The position numbers and the translations under genes were made by a program. Positions 6,471 through 8,784 of a DNA stretch of 8,784 nucleotides are shown piece by piece. This DNA is from Verrucomicrobia bacterium UBA3214 (lineage in GTDB: Bacteria; Verrucomicrobiota; Kiritimatiellia; RFP12; UBA1067). Within the stretch, counting starts at the first letter, position 1, and the number at the start of each line of letters is the position of its first letter. The stretch is taken from positions 1 to 8,784 of the forward strand of contig DEWI01000112.1 of NCBI GenBank assembly GCA_002363575.1, read 5' to 3'. The notes beneath the pieces were generated by a model. The model searched no databases. It was given only the letters and a program-made list of their open reading frames with translations, and was not told the origin of the DNA.

Positions 6471-6483
6471 ATGATATAATACA
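6471..6483 (+). promoter_or_regulatory. Extended -10 promoter of the DUF5107 gene
   Basis: ATGATATAATACA holds TATAAT at 6475-6480 preceded by TGA (extended -10), with the A run GAAAAATG in front as in trmB. The ATG is at 6490, so transcription should start about three bases before it. TGA at 6472-6474 is an in-frame stop, which excludes any start further upstream. Confidence -1.
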
Positions 6484-6489
6484 CCCATC

Positions 6490-8784
6490 ATGAAAGAAGT
6501 TCGATATATCGAAACGACGATTTTGGCGATAGCGGCGGCATTGGCGGCGCAAAGTGTGTTCGCGTTTGGCGAAGTCCGTGCAAAGGAAGATACGATCGTT
6601 CTGCCGACCTACGCGCCCGGCGGTTACGACAAGACTCCGCTTTTCTACACCGGCCGCGTCTATCAGGGCGCGCAGGGGCGCGTGTATCCGTATCCGATGC
6701 AGGACGTGCTGCACGACGGCAAGATCGACGAGACGTACAAATACCTGACGCTCGAAAACGACTGGCTCCAGATGGGGCTGCTGCCAGAGCACGGCGGCCA
6801 CCTCTTGAATTTCACGGACAAGGCGACCGGCTTCGAGGCGTTCTACCGCCAGCATGTAATCAAGCCCGCGCTTATCGGTATGCTCGGCGCGTGGATTTCC
6901 GGAGGCGTGGAATGGAACTTCCCGCACCACCACCGCGCGACCACCGCGATGCCGATCGACTGGCGCTTCACCGCGAACGCCGACGGCTCCAAGACGATAT
7001 GGATCGGCGAGACGGAGCTGCGGCGGCGCCTGAAGTGGACGATCGGGCTTTCGCTTCTTCCCGACCGCGCGGTGCTGCGCGCGCAGAACGTATTCATGAA
7101 CCGGCAGCCGTGGATCGAGTCGATGATCTACTGGGCGAACGTCTCCGTGCATTGCGGCGACGACTACCAGATACTTTTCCCGCCCTCGATGCACCTCGGC
7201 TTCGACCACCACAAGAACTACTGGACGAGCTTCCCGATCGGCCCGCGCAAGGAGGAGCTGGAGCTTCTGCCTTCGCAACGCTCCAAATACGCCAACGACA
7301 TCTCCGGCACCATGGACCTCAGCTGGTGGCGCAATTTCACGATAGAATCGCGCTCCATCTTCGGCATGGATCCCGACAACGCCTTCATGGCCGGCTACGA
7401 TCACGGCCGCCAGTGCGGCACGGCGCACGTCTCCAACCGCCATATCACAGTGGGCAAGAAATTCTTCCTCTGGGGCAACTTCCCCGAAGCGCACGTCTGG
7501 GACACGGTGCTCACCGATTCCGACGGCCCCTATCTCGAACTCATGGTCGGCTGCTGGTCGGACAACCAACCGGACTACTCGTGGATCGCGCCGTACGAGA
7601 CGCGCAAAGTCGAGCAGTTCTGGTTCCCCGTCAAAGGCATCGGCGGCATAAAGAACGTGACGATCGACGGCGCCGTGAACGTGGATCGCAAAGCCCCGGA
7701 CGCGCTTCTCGCCGGCTTCCATTCCACGCGCGTCCTGAAGAACTGCTCTATAACCATATATAGAGGCCGCAAGGCGATCTACAAGGAAGAAAATGTTTCT
7801 ATCGATCCCGACACGCCATGGTGCAAGACGGTGAAAGTCGATCCCGCCGCGAAAGACCAGGAGTTCACCGCGGCTATCGCCGACGCCTCCGGCAAGGTGT
7901 TCCTATCCTACACGCCCGTTGCTCCGCAGGGCGAAGTCGAGCTTCCTCCGAAAGTCGCCAATCCGAAGGCGCCGGCCGAATACGCGAGCGCCGAACTCGC
8001 CTACGAGACGGGGCTGCGCCTCGACCAGTTCCAGAATGGCATTCTCGACCCCGAGCCGTACTACAAGCGCGCGCTTGAAATCGACCCCGATTATTCCAAG
8101 GCCAATCTCGCGATGGGCGTGCGCCTCGCGAAGAACGGATCGTTCGCCGCCGCCAAGCCCTATCTCGAGAAGGCCGTCGCGCGCGCCACGCAGAACCACA
8201 CGCGCGCGCTCGACGCCGCCCCGGAATACTACCTCGCTCTCGTTGAACGCGGACTCGGGAATCTCAAGCGCGCAGAAGACCTCTTCTGGCGTTGCACGTG
8301 GCGCCTCACGCACAAGAAGGAATCGTACGTCGAAATCGCGCGCATCGCCGCGCTGCGCGGCGATTGGGCGGAGGCGCTCGCGCGCATCGACGACGCGCTC
8401 GCGCTCGGCCAGGACGAAGCGAAGCTCTGGACGATGAAGGGGATATTCCTGCGGAAGCTGGCGGAAGCTGGCGAAGGCAAGCGGGAGCAATCGAAGGCGG
8501 TCGAGTGCTTCGAGAAGGCGATCGAGTGCGATCCGCTCGAATACTGGGGCGTCGTCGAGCGCGACGGCTTCGCGGCGGCGGAGAAGAATCGCGGTTTGAA
8601 GGCGCAGCAGCTTCTCGAGTGCATCAGCGACTACTGGGGCATTGGATGCTACGACGAGGTCGTGGCGCTTTGCGACGCCGCGCTCGCCAAGGCGTCCGCC
8701 GAGAAGCCGTACGCGACGGAAGGCGCGCTGCCCCTCAAGGACACGCTCGCAGCTTGCGCCAGCTACAAGAACGCGCTCTTCGGC
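6490..8784 (+). CDS. Secreted DUF5107 domain protein with C-terminal TPR repeats, cut by the window edge
   Basis: The frame is open from ATG at 6490 to the edge, 765 residues without a stop. Residues 1-25 are a signal peptide ending SVFA, so the protein is exported. The DUF5107 region spans about 50-400, with LENDWLQMGLLPEHGGHLLN (88-107), IKPALIGMLGAWISGGVEWN (124-143), FPHHH (144-148), YDHGRQCGTAHVSNRH (303-318), FFLWG (325-329) and DNQPDYSW (358-365). The first motif recalls galactose-mutarotase-like sugar-binding folds (inference). A beta-rich linker follows, then TPR helices from about 498 (for example PYYKRALEIDPDYSKANLAM and AVECFEKAIECDP). The biochemical function of DUF5107 is not known to me. 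Its position opposite a GH51 enzyme, with a shared control region, suggests a role in binding or cleaving a glycan. No Shine-Dalgarno is present, and the -10 ends nine bases before the ATG, giving an almost leaderless message. Confidence -1.
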   Translation, partial: MKEVRYIETTILAIAAALAAQSVFAFGEVRAKEDTIVLPTYAPGGYDKTPLFYTGRVYQGAQGRVYPYPMQDVLHDGKIDETYKYLTLENDWLQMGLLPEHGGHLLNFTDKATGFEAFYRQHVIKPALIGMLGAWISGGVEWNFPHHHRATTAMPIDWRFTANADGSKTIWIGETELRRRLKWTIGLSLLPDRAVLRAQNVFMNRQPWIESMIYWANVSVHCGDDYQILFPPSMHLGFDHHKNYWTSFPIGPRKEELELLPSQRSKYANDISGTMDLSWWRNFTIESRSIFGMDPDNAFMAGYDHGRQCGTAHVSNRHITVGKKFFLWGNFPEAHVWDTVLTDSDGPYLELMVGCWSDNQPDYSWIAPYETRKVEQFWFPVKGIGGIKNVTIDGAVNVDRKAPDALLAGFHSTRVLKNCSITIYRGRKAIYKEENVSIDPDTPWCKTVKVDPAAKDQEFTAAIADASGKVFLSYTPVAPQGEVELPPKVANPKAPAEYASAELAYETGLRLDQFQNGILDPEPYYKRALEIDPDYSKANLAMGVRLAKNGSFAAAKPYLEKAVARATQNHTRALDAAPEYYLALVERGLGNLKRAEDLFWRCTWRLTHKKESYVEIARIAALRGDWAEALARIDDALALGQDEAKLWTMKGIFLRKLAEAGEGKREQSKAVECFEKAIECDPLEYWGVVERDGFAAAEKNRGLKAQQLLECISDYWGIGCYDEVVALCDAALAKASAEKPYATEGALPLKDTLAACASYKNALFG
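7746..7765. repeat. AT-rich inverted repeat inside the DUF5107 gene
   Basis: CTCTATA ACCATA TATAGAG, a perfect 7-bp stem in a short AT-rich patch of an otherwise GC-rich coding region (encoding SITIYRG). It may form a hairpin in the message. It may also simply reflect codon choice at a beta strand. Confidence -1.
8451..8470 (+). repeat. Exact 10-bp tandem repeat in the TPR coding region
   Basis: GCGGAAGCTG is present twice head to tail, followed by a partial third copy (GCGAAGGC). The unit is not a multiple of three, yet the frame stays open to the window edge. The encoded stretch RKLAEAGEGKREQ lies in the loop between two TPR helices, where length changes are tolerated. Confidence -1.

Noticed and set aside
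6329..6484. N-terminal extension of the GH51 protein (52 extra codons)
   Set aside because: It would translate the promoter region and place a signal peptide inside the protein. The start at 6328 begins a clean signal peptide.
6325..7722. Long minus-strand open frame (465 codons) opposite the DUF5107 gene
   Set aside because: It overlaps the well-supported DUF5107 frame and both divergent promoters, and its product has no recognisable motif.
1..8784. tRNA or rRNA genes, insertion sequences, integrase or phage genes
   Set aside because: I saw no sequence resembling these on either strand, and no transposase motif or flanking target duplications around the repeat island.

Overview
The window looks like chromosomal DNA from a GC-rich Gram-negative bacterium with strong G/C bias at third codon positions. 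An apolipoprotein N-acyltransferase (Lnt) implies triacylated outer-membrane lipoproteins. Secreted GH51 and DUF5107-TPR proteins fit a polysaccharide-degrading, possibly Verrucomicrobia/Kiritimatiellota-like lineage. That placement is an inference from gene content, not from a marker gene.

Layout. Positions 1-3839 hold three minus-strand genes that read as one housekeeping operon: trmB (tRNA m7G46 methyltransferase), then after 17 bp a long U32-family protein of the RlhA/YdcP type, then after 74 bp lnt, which runs off the left edge. Positions 3840-4417 are a 578-bp non-coding island. It carries the trmB promoter, three small hairpins, a regular array of eight 14-bp near-palindromes repeated every 22 bp, and a rho-independent-type terminator on the plus strand that serves no visible gene. 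Positions 4418-6328 (minus) encode a secreted GH51 alpha-L-arabinofuranosidase. A 161-bp divergent promoter region follows. From 6490 to the right edge (plus) lies a secreted DUF5107 protein with C-terminal TPR repeats, still open at the end of the window.

How it fits together. The GH51 enzyme and the DUF5107-TPR protein are exported, divergently transcribed and share a control region, so they probably work on the same glycan, likely arabinose-containing. Three promoters (trmB, GH51, DUF5107) share one strong extended -10 signature, close to GAAAWATGRTATAATAC, without a recognisable -35. In the two glycan genes it sits so near the ATG that the mRNAs should be leaderless or nearly so, whereas trmB has a normal Shine-Dalgarno. 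A 12-bp direct repeat with 23-bp spacing lies just upstream of the DUF5107 promoter and looks like a tandem activator site.

The most unusual structure is the 22-bp-period palindrome array at 4061-4228, with the orphan plus-strand terminator about 70 bp beyond it. Together they may mark an undescribed structured RNA or a phased protein-binding array.
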